Shown here: one piece after another, positions 12,901 to 25,517 of the stretch
How positions within the stretch are numbered: position 1 is the first letter of the stretch
Layout: each line of letters starts with the position of its first letter
Source: Hydractinia symbiolongicarpus
Taxonomy: Eukaryota; Cnidaria; Hydrozoa; Anthoathecata; Hydractiniidae
DNA: 64,000 bases
Assembly: GCF_029227915.1 (NCBI RefSeq)
Contig: NC_079886.1
Span: 28,374,501-28,438,500 of the forward strand
Direction of reading: 5' to 3'
Notes under the pieces: model-generated
Told to the model about the DNA's origin: nothing
Seen by the model: the letters and a program-made list of their open reading frames with translations, nothing else
Databases searched by the model: none
Position numbers and translations under genes: made by a program

Positions 12901-15900
12901 AAATGAAATCATTTTTGAAAACTACAAGTCTCATGCGTTTTAGTGGTGAAAAAATAATTTAAAGAATCCTTCGGGAAATGAGTTTACTCCCTGGGTACTT
13001 TCTTTGTATACATTCGACTATACGGGCCAAGCCCGGGACTTACGGGAAATGGCGGGTTTTTGTTTGCCGGCGATTAAACTTCTTTTATTCAGCGTCTCAT
13101 CAAAAACGAAATTATTTTTAAAAACTACAAGTCTCATGCGTTTTAGTGGTGAAAAAATAATTTAAAGAATCGTTCGGGAAATGCGTTTGCTCCCTGGGTA
13201 CTTTCTTTGTATACTTTTAACTATACGGGCCGAGTCCGGGATTTACGGGAAATCGTGGGTTTTCGTTTGCCGGCAATTAAACTCCTTTTATTCAGCGTCT
13301 CATCAAAAATGAAATCATTTTTGAAAACGACAAGTCTCATGCGTCTTAGTGGTAAAAAAATAATTTAAAAAATCGTTTGGAAAATGCGTTTACTCCCTGG
13401 GTACTTTCTTTGTATACATTCGACTATACGGGCCGAGTCCGGGATATACGGGAAAGCACGGGTTTTCGTTTGCCGGCGATTAAACTCCTTTCATTCAGCG
13501 TCTCATCAAAAATGAAATCAGTTTTGAAAACTACAAGTCTCATGCGTTTTAATGGTGAAAAAATAATTTAAAGAATCGTTCGGGAAATGAGTTTACTCCC
13601 TGGGTACTTTTTTTGTATACTTTTGACTATACGGGCCGAGTCTGGGATTTACGGGAAATGGCGGGTTTTCGTTTGCCGGCGATTAAACTCCTTTTATTCA
13701 GCGTCTCATCAAAAATTAAATCAGTTTTCAAAACTACAAGTCTCATGCGTTTTAGTGGCGAAAAAATAATTTAAAAAATCGTTCGGGAAATGAGTTTACT
13801 CCCTGGGTGCTTTCTTTGTTTACATTCGACTATACGGGCCAAGCCTTTGCCGGCGATTTTTAAAAACTTCTTTTATTCAGCGTCTCATCAAAAATGAAAT
13901 CATTTTTGAAAACTACAAGACTCATGCGTTTTAGTGGTGAAAATATAATTTAAAAAATCGTTCGGGAAATGAGTTTATTCCCTGCGTACTTTCTTTGTAT
14001 ACATTTGACTATACCGGCCGGTTCCGGGATTTAGGGTAAATCGCAGGCTTTCGTTTGCCGGAGATTAAACTCCTTTTATTCATCGTCTCATCAAAAATGA
14101 AATCAGTTTTCAAAACTACAAGTCTCATGCGTTTTAGTGGTGAAAAAATAATTTAAAAAATCGTTCGGAAAAAGAGTTTACTCCCTGGGTACTTTCTTTG
14201 TATACATTCGACTATACGGGCCGAGTCGGGGATATAGGGGAAAGCGCGGGTTTTCGTTTGCCGGCGATTAATCTCCTTTTATTCAGCGTCTCATCAAAAA
14301 TGAAATCAGTTTTGAAAACTACAAGTCTCATGCGTTTTAGTGGTGAAAAAAAAATTTAAAGAAGCGTTTGGGAAATGAGTTTACTCCCTGGGTACTTTCT
14401 TTGTATACTTTTGACTATACGGGCCGAGTCCGGGATTTACGGGAAATCGCGGGTTTTCGTTTGCCGACGATTAAACTCCTTTTATTCAGCGTCTCATCAA
14501 AAATGAAATCATTTTTGAAAACTACAACACTCATGCGTTTTAGTGGTGAAAATATAATTTAAAGAATCGTCCGGGAAATGAGTTTTTTCCCTGCGTACTT
14601 TCTTTGTATACATTCGACTATACCGGCCGGTTCCGGGATTTAGGGTAAATCGCGGGTTTTCGTTTGCCGGAGATTAAACTCCTTTTATTCATCGTCTCAT
14701 CAAAAATGAAATCAGTTTTGAAAACTACAAGTCTTATGCGTTTTAGTGGTGGAAAAATGATTTAAAGAATCGTTCGGGAAATGAGTTTACTCCCTGGGTA
14801 CTTTCTTTGTATACTTTTGACTATACGGGTTGAGTCCGGGATTTACGGGAAATCGCGGGTTTTCGTTTGCCGGCGATTAAACTCCTTTTATTCAGCGTCT
14901 CATCAAAAATGAAATCATATTTGAAAAGTACAAGTCTCATGCGTCTTAGTGGTAATAAAATAATTTAAAAAATCGTTCGGGAAATGAGTTTACTCCCTGG
15001 GTACTTTCTTTGTATACATTCGACTATACGGGCCAAGCCCGGGATTTACGGGAAATCACGGGTTTTCGTTTGCCGGCGATTAAACTTCTTTTATTCAGCG
15101 TCTCATCAAAAATGAAATTATTTTTGAAAACTACAAGTCTCATGCGTTTTAGTGGTGAAAAATAATTTAAAGAATTGTTCGGGAAATGAGTTTACTCCCT
15201 GCGTACTTTCTTTGTATACATTTGACGATACGGGCCGAGTCTGGGATTTACGGGAAATCGCGGGTTTTCGTTTGCCGGAGATTAAACTCCTTTTATTCAG
15301 CGTCTCATCAAGAATGAAATCGTTTTTGAAAACTACAAGTCTTATGCGATTTAGTGGTAAAAAATTAATTTAAAAAATCGTTCGGGAAATGAGTTTACTC
15401 CCAGTTTACTTTCTTTCTATACATTCGACTATACGGGTCAAGCCCGGGATTTACGGGAACTCCCGGGTTTTCGTTTGCCGGCGATTAAACTCCTTTTATT
15501 CAGCGTCTCATCAAAAATGAAATCAGTTTTGAAAACTACAAGTCTCATGCGTTTTAGTGGTGAAAAAATAATTTAAAAAATCGTTCAGAAAATGAGTTTA
15601 CTCCCTGGGTACTTTCTTTGTATACATTCGACTATACGGGCCGAGTCCGGGATATACGGGAAAGCGTGGGTTTTCGTTTGCCGGCGATTAAACTCCTTTT
15701 ATTCAGCGTCTCATCAAAAATGAAATTAGTTTTGAAAACTACAAGTCTCATGCGTCTTAGTGGTAAAAAAATAATTTAAAAAATCGTTCGGGAAATGAGT
15801 TTACTCCCAGTTTACTTTCTTTCTATACATTCGACTATGCGGGTTAAGCCCGGGATTTACGGGAACTCCCGGGTTTTCGTTTGCCGGCGATTAAAATCTT

Positions 15901-16392
15901 TTTATTCAGCGTCTCATCAAAAATGAAATCATTTTTGAAAACTACAAGTCTCATGTGTTTTAGTGGTGAAAAAATAATTTAAAAAATCGTTCGGAAAATG
16001 AGTTTACTCCCTGGGTACTTTCTTTGTATATATTCGACTATACGGCCGAGTCCGGGATATACGGGAAAGCGCGGGTTTTCGTTTGCCGGCGATTAAACTC
16101 CTTTTATTCAGCGTCTCATCAAAAATGAAATCATTTTTAAAAACTACAAGTCTCATGCGTCCTAGTGGTAAAAAAATAATTTAAAAAATCGTTCGGGAAA
16201 TGAGTTTACTCCCTGGGTACTTTCTTTGTATACATTCGACTATACGGGCCAAGCCCGGGATTTACGGGAAATCGCGGGTTTTCGTTTGCCGGCGATTAAA
16301 CTTCTTTTATTCAGCGTCTCATCAAAAATGAAATCATTTTTGAAAACTACAAGTGTCATGCGTTTTAGTGGTGAAAATATAATTTAAAGAAT
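9976..16392 (+). repeat. Mixed monomers without a clean higher-order repeat
   Basis: About 32 monomers of subtypes A-D in changing order. Two A monomers with TAAAAACTACAAG and CGTCCTAGTGG follow each other at about 9981 and 10182. A monomer with AATCCTTCGGG and GACTTACGGGAAATGGCGGG occurs near 10738 and near 12968, about eleven monomers apart, but flanking similarity is short. Nothing other than satellite is visible here apart from one shortened monomer described separately. Confidence 0.75.
13792..13970 (+). repeat. Shortened monomer with 29-bp internal deletion (left arm copy)
   Basis: The sequence passes from GGGCCAAGCC directly to TTTGCCGGCG, losing 29 bp of the GC-rich block. A small insertion follows (GATTTTTAAAAACTTC in place of GATTAAACTTC), so the monomer is 179 bp. 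It also carries the linked variants GGGTGCTTTC and TTGTTTACATTCG. The same deletion and linked variants mark 13 monomers in the right arm between 47.5 and 60.1 kb. Confidence 0.85.
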
Positions 16393-18216
16393 CGTTCGGG
16401 AAATGAGTTTACTCCCTCCGTACTTTCTTTGTATACTTTTGACTATACGGGCCGGTTCCGGGATTTAGGGGAAATCGCGGGTTTTCGTTTGCCGGAGATT
16501 AAACTCCTTTTATTCAGCGTCTCATCAAAAATGAAATCATTTTTGAAAACTACAAGTCTCATGCGTTTTAGTGGTGAAAAAATAATTTAAAGAATCCTTC
16601 GGGAAATGAGTTTACTCCCTGGGTACTTTCTTTGTATACATTCGACTATACGGGCCAAGCCCGGGACTTACGGGAAATGGCGGGTTTTTGTTTGCCGGCG
16701 ATTAAACTTCTTTTATTCAGCGTCTCATCAAAAACGAAATTATTTTTAAAAACTACAAGTCTCATGCGTTTTAGTGGTGAAAAATAATTTAAGGAATCGT
16801 TCGGGAAATGAGTTTACTCCCTGCGTACTTTCTTTGTATACTTTTCACTATACGGGCCGAGTCTGGGATTTACGGGAAATCGCGGGTTTTCGTTTGCCGG
16901 AGATTAAACTCCTTTTATTCAGCGTCTCATCAAGAATGAAATCGTTTTTGAAAACTACAAGTCTTATGCGTTTTAGTGGTATAAAATTAATTTAAAAAAT
17001 CGTTCGGGAAATGAGTTTACTCCCTGCGTACTTTCTTTGTATACTTTTGACTATACGGGCCGGTTCCGGGATTTAGGGGAAATCGCGGGTTTTCGTTTGC
17101 CGGAGATTAAACTCCTTTTATTCAGCGTCTCATCAAAAATGAAATCATTTTTGAAAACTACAAGTCTCATGCGTTTTAGTGGTGAAAAAATAATTTAAAG
17201 AATCCTTCGGGAAATGAGTTTACTCCCTGGGTACTTTCTTTGTATACATTCGACTATACGGGCTAAGCCCGGGACTTACGGGAAATGGCGGGTTTTTGTT
17301 TGCCGGCGATTAAACTTCTTTTATTCAGCGTCTCATCAAAAACGAAATTATTTTTAAAAACTACAAGTCTCATGCGTTTTAGTGGTGAAAAATAATTTAA
17401 GGAATCGTTCGGGAAATGAGTTTACTCCCTGCGTACTTTCTTTGTATACTTTTCACTATACGGGCCGAGTCTGGGATTTACGGGAAATCGCGGGTTTTCG
17501 TTTGCCGGAGATTAAACTCCTTTTATTCAGCGTCTCATCAAGAATGAAATCGTTTCTGAAAACTACAAGTCTTATGCGTTTTAGTGGTATAAAATTAATT
17601 TAAAAAATCGTTCGGGAAATGAGTTTACTCCCTGCGTACTTTCTTTGTATACTTTTGACTATACGGGCCGGTTCCGGGATTTAGGGGAAATCGCGGGTTT
17701 TCGTTTGCCGGAGATTAAACTCCTTTTATTCAGCGTCTCATCAAAAATGAAATCATTTTTGAAAACTACAAGTCTAATGCGTTTTAGTGGTGAAAAAATA
17801 ATTTAAAGAATCCTTCGGGAAATGAGTTTACTCCCTGGGTACTTTCTTTGTATACATTCGACTATACGGGCCAAGCCCGGGACTTACGGGAAATGGCGGG
17901 TTTTTGTTTGCCGGCGATTAAACTTCTTTTATTCAGCGTCTCATCAAAAACGAAATTATTTTTAAAAACTACAAGTCTCATGCGTTTTAGTGGTGAAAAA
18001 TAATTTAAGGAATCGTTCGGGAAATGAGTTTACTCCCTGCGTACTTTCTTTGTATACTTTTCACTATACGGGCCGAGTCTGGGATTTACGGGAAATCGCG
18101 GGTTTTCGTTTGCCGGAGATTAAACTCCTTTTATTCAGCGTCTCATCAAGAATGAAATCGTTTTTGAAAACTACAAGTCTTATGCGTTTTAGTGGTATAA
18201 AATTAATTTAAAAAAT
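16393..18216 (+). repeat. Higher-order repeat, 608-bp trimer, three copies
   Basis: Copies at 16393-17000, 17001-17608 and 17609-18216, each a C monomer, a D-like monomer (AATCCTTCGGG, GGGACTTACGGGAAATGGCGG) and a monomer with CTTTTCACTATACGG plus CAAGAATGAAATCG. Only a few single-base differences are visible between copies (for example CTCCG versus CTGCG in the first). It ends about 540 bp before the orientation switch and looks like the youngest amplification in the left arm. Confidence 0.88.
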
Positions 18217-18750
18217 CGTTCGGGAAATGAGTTTATTCCCAGTTTACTTTCTTTCTATACATTCGACTATACGGGTCAAGCCCGGGATTTACGGGAACTC
18301 CCGGGTTTTCGTTTGCCGGCGATTAAACTCACTTTATTCAACGTCTCATCAAAAATGAAATTATTTTTGAAAACTACAAGTCTCATGCGTTTTAGTGGTG
18401 AAAAAATAATTTAAAAAATCGTTCGGAAAATGAGTTTACTCCCTGGGTACTTTCTTTGTATACATTCGACTATACGGGCCGAGTCCGGAATATACGGGAA
18501 AGCGCGGGTTTTCGTTTGCCGGCGATTAAACTCCTTTTATTCAGCGTCTCATCAAAAAAAAATCAGTTTTGAAAACTACAAGTCTCATGCGTTTTAGTGG
18601 TGAAAAAATAATTTAAAGAATCGTTCGGGAAATGAGTTTACTCCCTGGGTACTTTCTTTGTATACTTTTGACTATACGGGCCGAGTCCGGGATTTTGCGG
18701 GAAATCGCGGGTTTTCGTTTGCCGGCGATTAAACTCCTTTTATTCAGCGT

Positions 18751-18754
18751 CTCG
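18751..18754. other. Satellite orientation switch (inversion junction)
   Basis: Forward monomer sequence runs to CAGCGTCTC (ending 18753) and is followed at once by reverse sequence GGCCCGTATAGTCG from 18754. The shared CTC fits both sides, so the join has at most about 3 bp of microhomology. Around it the arms can pair: 18685 and leftwards (GGGCCGAG) with 18751 and rightwards (CTCGGCCC), leaving a loop of about 65 nt at 18686-18750. The first reverse monomer carries GTAAACAAAG and AAGCACCC, the haplotype of the 29-bp-deleted monomers. Confidence 0.93.
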
Positions 18755-21700
18755 GCCCGTATAGTCGAATGTAAACAAAGAAAGCACCCAGGGAGTAAAC
18801 TCATTTCCCGAACGATTTTTTAAATTATTTTTTTACCACTAAAACGCATGAGACTTGTAGTTTTCAAAAATGATTTCATTTTTGATGAGACGCTGAATAA
18901 AAGGAGTTTAATCGCCGGCAAACGAAAACCCGGGAGTTCCCGTAAATCCCGGGCTTGACCCGTATAGTCGAATGTATAGAAAGAAAGTAAACTGGGAATA
19001 AACTCATTTCCCGAAGGATTCTTTAAATCATTTTTTCACCACTAAAACGCATGAGACTTGTAGTTTTCAAAAATGATTTCATTTTTAATGAGACGCTGAA
19101 TAAAAGGAGTTTAATCTCCGGCAAACGAAAACCCGCGATTTCCCCTAAATCCCGGGCTTGACCCGTATAGTCGAATGTATAAAAAGAAAGTACGCAGGGA
19201 GTAAACTCATTTCCCGAACGATTCTTTAAATTATTTTTTTACCACTAGGACGCATGAGACTTGTAGTTTTTAAAAATGACTTCATTTTTGATGAGACGCT
19301 GAATAAAAGGAGTTTAATCGCCGGCAAACGAAAACCCGCGCTTTCCCGTATATCCCGGACTCGGCCGTATAGTCGAATGTATACAAAGAAAGTACCCAGG
19401 GAGTAAACTCATTTTCCGAACGATTTTTTAAATTATTTTTTCACCACTAAAACACATGAGACTTGTAGGTTTTAAAAATGATTTCATTTTTGATGAGACG
19501 CTGAATAAAAAGAGTTTAATCGCCGGCAAACGAAAACCCGGGAGTTCCCGTAAATCCCGGGCTTAACCCGCATAGTCGAATGTATAGAAAGAAAGTAAAC
19601 TGGGAGTAAACTCATTTCCCGAACGATTTTTTAAATTATTTTTTTACCACTAAGACGCATGAGACTTGTAGTTTTCAAAACTGATTTCATTTTTGATGAG
19701 ACGCTGAATAAAAGGAGTTTAATCGCCGGCAAACGAAAATCCGCGCTTTCCCGTATATCCCGGACTCAGCCCGTATAGTCGAATGTATACAAAGAAAGTA
19801 CCCAGGGAGTAAACTCATTTTCCGAACGATTTTTTAAATTATTTTTTCACCACTAAAACGCATGAGACTTGTAGTTTTCAAAAATGATTTCATTTTTGAT
19901 GAGACGCTGAATAAAAGGAGTTTAATCGCCGGCAAACGAAAACCCGCGATTTCCCCTAAATCCCGGAACCGGCCCGTATAGTCAAAAGTATACAAAGAAA
20001 GTACGCAGGAAGTAAACCCATTTCCCGAACGATTCTTTAAATTATATTTTATCCACTAAAACGCATGACACTTGTAGTTTTCAAAAAGGATTTCATTTTT
20101 GATGAGACGCTGAATAAAAGAAGTTTAATCGCCGGCGAACGAAAACCCGCGATTTCCCGTAAATCCCGGGCTTGGCCCGTATAGTCGAATGTATACAAAG
20201 AAAGTACCCAGGGAGTAAACTCATTTCCCGAACGATTTTTTAAATTATTTTTTTACCACTAAGACGCATGAGACTTGTAGTTTTTAAAAATGATTTCATT
20301 TTTGATGAGACGCTGAATAAAAGAAGTTTAATCGCCGGCAAACGAAAACCCGCGATTTCCCGTAAGTCCCGGGCTTGGCCCGTATAGTCGAATGTATACA
20401 AAGAAAGTACCCAGGGAGTAAACTCATTTCCCGAAGGATTCTTTAAATTATTTTTTCACCACTAAAACGCATGAGACTTGTAGTTTTCAAAAATAATTTC
20501 ATTTTTGATGAGACGCGGAATAAAAGAAGTTTAATCGCCGGCAAACGAAAACCTGCGATTTCGCGTAAATCCCGGGCTTGGCCCGTATAGTCGAATGTAT
20601 ACAAAGAAAGTACCCAGGGAGTAAACTCATTTCCCGAACGATTTTTTAAATTATTTTTTTACCACTAAGACGCATGAGACTTGTAGTTTTCAAATATGAT
20701 TTCATTTTTGATGAGATGCTGAATAAAAGGAGTTTAATCGCCGGCAAACGAAAACCCGCGATTTCCCGTAAATCCCGGACTCGGCCGGTATAGTCAAAAG
20801 TATACAAAGAAAGTACCCAGGAAGTAAACTCATTTCCCGAACGATTCTTTAAATCATTTTTTCACCACTAAAACGCATAAGAATTGTAGTTTTCAAAACT
20901 GATTTTTTTTTGATGAGACGCTGAATAAAAGGAGTTTAATCGCCGGCAAACGAAAACCCGCGATTTCCCGTAAATCCTGGACTCGGCCGGTATAGTCAAA
21001 AGTATACAAAGAAAGTACCCAGGGCGTAAACTCATTTCCCGAACGATTCTTTAAATCATTTTTTCACCACTAAAACGCATAAGAGTTGTAGTTTTCAAAA
21101 CTGATTTCATTTTTGATGAGACGCTGAATAAAGGGAGTTTAATCTCCGGCAAACAAAAACCTGCAATTTACCCTAAATCCTGGAACCGGCCGGTATAGTC
21201 GAATGTATACAAAGAAAGTACGCAGGGAGTAAACTCATTTCCCGAACGATTCTTTAACTTATATTTTCACCACTAAAACGCATGAGACTTGTAGTTTTCA
21301 AAAATGATTTCATTTTTGATGAGACGCTGAATAAAAGAAGTTTAATCGCCCGCAAACGAAAACCCGCGATTTCCCGTAAATCCCGGGCTTGGCCCGTATA
21401 GTCGAATGTATACAAAGAAAGTACCCAGGGAGTAAACTCATTTCCCGAACGATTTTTTAAATTATTTTTTTACCACTAAAACGCATGAGACTTGTAGTTT
21501 TCAAAAATGATTTCATTTTTGATGAGACGCTGAATAAAAGGAGTTTAATCGCCGGCAAACGAAAACCCGCGATTTCCCGTAAATCCCGGACTCGGCCCGT
21601 ATAGTCAAAAGTATACAAAGAAAGTACCCAGGGAGTAAACTCATTTCCCGAACGATTCTTTAAATTATTTTTTCACCACTAAAACGCATGAGACTTGTAG

Positions 21701-22639
21701 TTTTCAAAACTGATTTTTTTTTGATGAGACGCTGAATAAAAGGAGTTTAATCGCCGGCAAACGAAAACCCGCGCTTTCCCGTATATTCCAAACTCGGCCC
21801 GTATAGTCGAATGTATACAAAGAAAGTACCCAGGGAGTAAACTCATTTTCCGAACGATTTTTTAAATTATTTTTTCACCACTAAAACGCATGAGACTTGT
21901 AGTTTTCAAAAATGATTTCATTTTTGATGAGACGCTGAATAAAAGGAGTTTAATCGCCGCCAAACGAAAACCCGGGAGTTCCCGTAAATCCCGGGCTTGA
22001 CCCGTATAGTCGAATGTATAGAAAGAAAGTAAACTGGGAAAAAACTCATTTCCCGAACGATTTTTTAAATTAATTTTATACCACTAAAACGCATAAGACT
22101 TGTAGTTTTCAAAAACGATTTCATTCTTGATGAGACGCTGAATAAAAGGAGTTTAATTGCCGGCAAACGAAAACCCGCGCTTTCCCGTATATTCCGGACT
22201 CGGCCCGTACAGTTGAATGTATACAAAGAAAGTACCCAGGGAGTAAACTCATTTTCCGAACGATTTTTTAAATTATTTTGTCACCACTAAAACGCATGAG
22301 ACTTGCAGTTTTCAAAAATGATTTCATTTTTGATGAGACGCTGAATAAAAGGAGTTTAATCGCCGGCAAACGAAAACCCGGGAGTTCCCGTAAATCCCGG
22401 GCTTGACCCGTATAGTCGAATGTATAGAAAGAAAGTAAACTGGGAATAAACTCATTTCCCGAACGATTTTTTAAATTAATTTTATACCACTAAAACGCAT
22501 AAGACTTGTAGTTTTCAAAAACGATTTCATTCTTGATGAGACGCTGAATAAAAGGAGTTTAATCTCCGGCAAACGAAAACCCGCGATTTCCCGTAAATCC
22601 CGGGCTTGGCCCGTATAGTCGAATGTATACAAAGAAAGT

Positions 22640-25517
22640 ACCCAGGAAGTAAACTCATTTCCCGAACGATTTTTTAAATTATTTTTTTACCACTAGGACG
22701 CATGAGACTTGTAGTTTTTAAAAATGATTTCATTTTTGATGAGACGCTGAATAAAAGGAGTTTAATCGCCGGCAAACGAAAACCCGCGCTTTCCCGTATA
22801 TCCCGGACTCGGCCGTATAGTCGAATGTATACAAAGAAAGTACCCAGGGAGTAAACTCATTTTCCGAACGATTTTTTAAATTATTTTTTCACCACTAAGA
22901 CGCATGAGACTTGTAGTTTTCAAAAATGATTTCATTTTTGATGAGACGCTGAATAAAAAGAGTTTAATCGCCGGCAAACGAAAACCCGGGAGTTCCCGTA
23001 AATCCCGGGCTTAACCCGCATAGTCGAATGTATAGAAAGAAAGTAAACTGGGAGTAAACTCATTTCCCGAACGATTTTTTAAATTATTTTTTACCACTAA
23101 GACGCACGAGACTTGTAGTTTTCAAAACTGATTTCATTTTTGATGAGACGCTGAATAAAAGGAGTTTAATCGCCGGCAAACGAAAACCCGCGCTTTCCCG
23201 TATATCCCGGACTCGGCCCGTATAGTCGAATGTATACAAAGAAAGTACCCAGGGAGTAAACTCATTTTCTGAACGATTTTTTAAATTATTTTTTCACCAC
23301 TAAAACGCATGAGACTTGTAGTTTTCAAAAATGATTTCATTTTTGATGAGACGCTGAATAAAAGGAGTTTAATCGCCGGCAAACGAAAACCCAGGAGTTT
23401 CCGTAAATCCCGGGCTTGACCCGTATAGTTGAATGTATAGAAAGAAAGTAAACTGGGAGTAAACTCATTTCCCGAACGATTTTTTAAATTAATTTTTTAC
23501 CACTAAAACGCATGAGACTTGTAGTTTTCAAAAATAATTTCATTTTTGCTGAGACGCTGAATAAAAGAAGTTTAATAGCCGGCAAACGAAAACCCGCGAA
23601 TTCCCGTAAATCCCGGGCTTGGCCCGTATAGTCGAATGTATACAAAGAAAGTACCCAGGGAGTAAACTCATTTTCCGAACGATTTTTTAAATTATTTTTT
23701 TACCACTAAAACGCATGAGACTTGTAGTTTTCAAAAATGATTTCATTTTTGATGAGACGCTGAACAAAAGGAGTTTAATCGCCGGCAAACGAAAACCCGG
23801 GAGTTCCCGTAAATTCCGGGCTTGACCCGTATAGTCGAATGTATAGAAAGAAAGTAAACTGGGAATAAACTCATTTCCCGAGCGATTTTTTAAATTAATT
23901 TTATACCACTAAAACGCATAAGACTTGTAGTTTTCAAAAACGATTTCATTCTTGATGAGACGCTGAATAAAAGGAGTTTAATCTCCGGCAAACGAAAACC
24001 CGCGATTTCCCGTAAATCCCAGACTCGGCCCGTATAGTGAAAAGTATACAAAGAAAGTACGCAGGGAGTAAACTCATTTCCCGAACGATTCCTTAAATTA
24101 TTTTTCACCACTAAAACGCATGAGACTTGTAGTTTTTAAAAATAATTTCGTTTTTGATGAGACGCTGAATAAAAGAAGTTTAATCGCCGGCAAAAAAAAC
24201 CCCGCCATTTCCCGTAAGTCCCGGGCTTGGCCCGTATAGTCGAATGTATACAAAGAAAGTACCCAGGGAGTAAACTCATTTCCCGAAGGATTCTTTAAAT
24301 TATTTTTTCACCACTAAAACGCATGAGACTTGTAGTTTTCGAAAATGATTTCATTTTTGATGAGACGCTGAATAAAAAGAGTTTAATCTCCGGCAAACGA
24401 AAACCCGCAATTTCCCCTAAATCCCGGAACCGGCCCGTATAGTCAAAAGTATACAAAGAAAGTACGCAGGGAGTAAACTCATTTCCCGAACGATTCTTTA
24501 AATTATATTTTCACCACTAAAACGCATGAGACTTGTAGTTTTCAAAAATGATTTCAATTTTGATGAGACGCTGAATAAAAGAAGTTTAATCGCCGGCAAA
24601 CGAAAACCCGCGATTTCCCGTAAATCCCGGGCTTGGCCCGTATAGTCGAATGTATACAAAGAAAGTACCCAGGGAGTAAACTCATTTCCCGAACGATTTT
24701 TTAAATTATTTTTTTACCACTAGGACGCATGAGACTTGTAGTTTTTAAAAATGATTTCATTTTTGATGAGACGCTGAATAAAAGGAGTTTAATCGCCGGC
24801 AAACGAAAACCCGCGCTTTCCCGTATATCCCGGACTCGGCCGTATAGTCGAATGTATACAAAGAAAGTACCCAGGGAGTAAACTCATTTTCCGAACGATT
24901 TTTTAAATTATTTTTTCACCACTAAAACACATGAGACTTGTAGTTTTCAAAAATGATTTCATTTTTGATGAGACGCTGAATAAAAAGAGTTTAATCGCCG
25001 GCAAACGAAAACCCGGGAGTTCCCGTAAATCCCGGGCTTAACCCGCATAGTCGAATGTATAGAAAGAAAGTAAACTGGGAGTAAACTCATTTCCCGAACG
25101 ATTTTTTAAATTATTTTTTACCACTAAGACGCACGAGACTTGTAGTTTTCAAAACTGATTTCATTTTTGATGAGACGCTGAATAAAAGGAGTTTAATCGC
25201 CGGCAAACGAAAACCCGCGATTTCCCGTATATCCCGGGCTCGGCCCGTATAGTCGAATGTATACAAAGAAAGTACCCAGGGAGTAAACTCATTTTCTGAA
25301 CGATTTTTTATATTATTTTTTCACCACTAAAACGCATGAGACTTGTAGTTTTCAAAAATGATTTCATTTTTGATGAGACGCTGAATAAAAGGAGTTTAAT
25401 CGCCGGCAAACGAAAACCCAGGAGTTTCCGTAAATCCCGGGCTTGACCCGTATAGTCGAATGTATAGAAAGAAAGTAAACTGGGAGTAAACTCATTTCCC
25501 GAACGATTTTTTAAATT
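22640..25517 (-). repeat. About 0.85-kb satellite segment repeated at a 2027-bp offset
   Basis: Markers CACTAGGACG at 22691 and 24718, GACGCACGAG at 23101 and 25128, and CCAGGAGTTTCCG at 23391 and 25418 all lie exactly 2027 bp apart (ten monomers minus three bases). The matching stretches are about 22640-23490 and 24667-25517. Beyond about 23490 the next shared marker is offset by 2229 bp because one extra monomer was inserted at 25511-25732. Confidence 0.75.

Larger units (their letters stand above)
1..18753 (+). repeat. 203-bp satellite array, left arm (forward orientation)
   Basis: Uninterrupted head-to-tail tandem repeat of about 203 bp, roughly 92 monomers. The anchor GAGTTTACTCCC recurs every 202-203 bp. 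Each monomer has a GC-rich third (from CGACTATACGGG to GCCGGCGATTAAAC) and an AT-rich remainder. Four recurrent subtypes can be told apart by linked variants: A (CTGGGTAC with GCCGAGTCCGGGATATACGG), B (CCCAGTTTAC with CGGGTCAAGCCCGGG and AACTCCCGGG), C (CTGCGTAC with CCGGTTCCGGGATTTAGGG) and D (CTGGGTAC with GCCAAGCCCGGGATTTACGG). They are arranged in local higher-order repeats listed separately. No gene or unrelated insertion lies in this arm. The family is not one I recognise. Confidence 0.97.

Noticed and set aside
18613-18823. A fold-back (hairpin) read or assembly artefact at the orientation switch
   Set aside because: The sequences on the two sides are different monomer series and not mirror images. 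A chimeric join of two reads cannot be excluded from sequence alone, so it is kept as a finding with a check.
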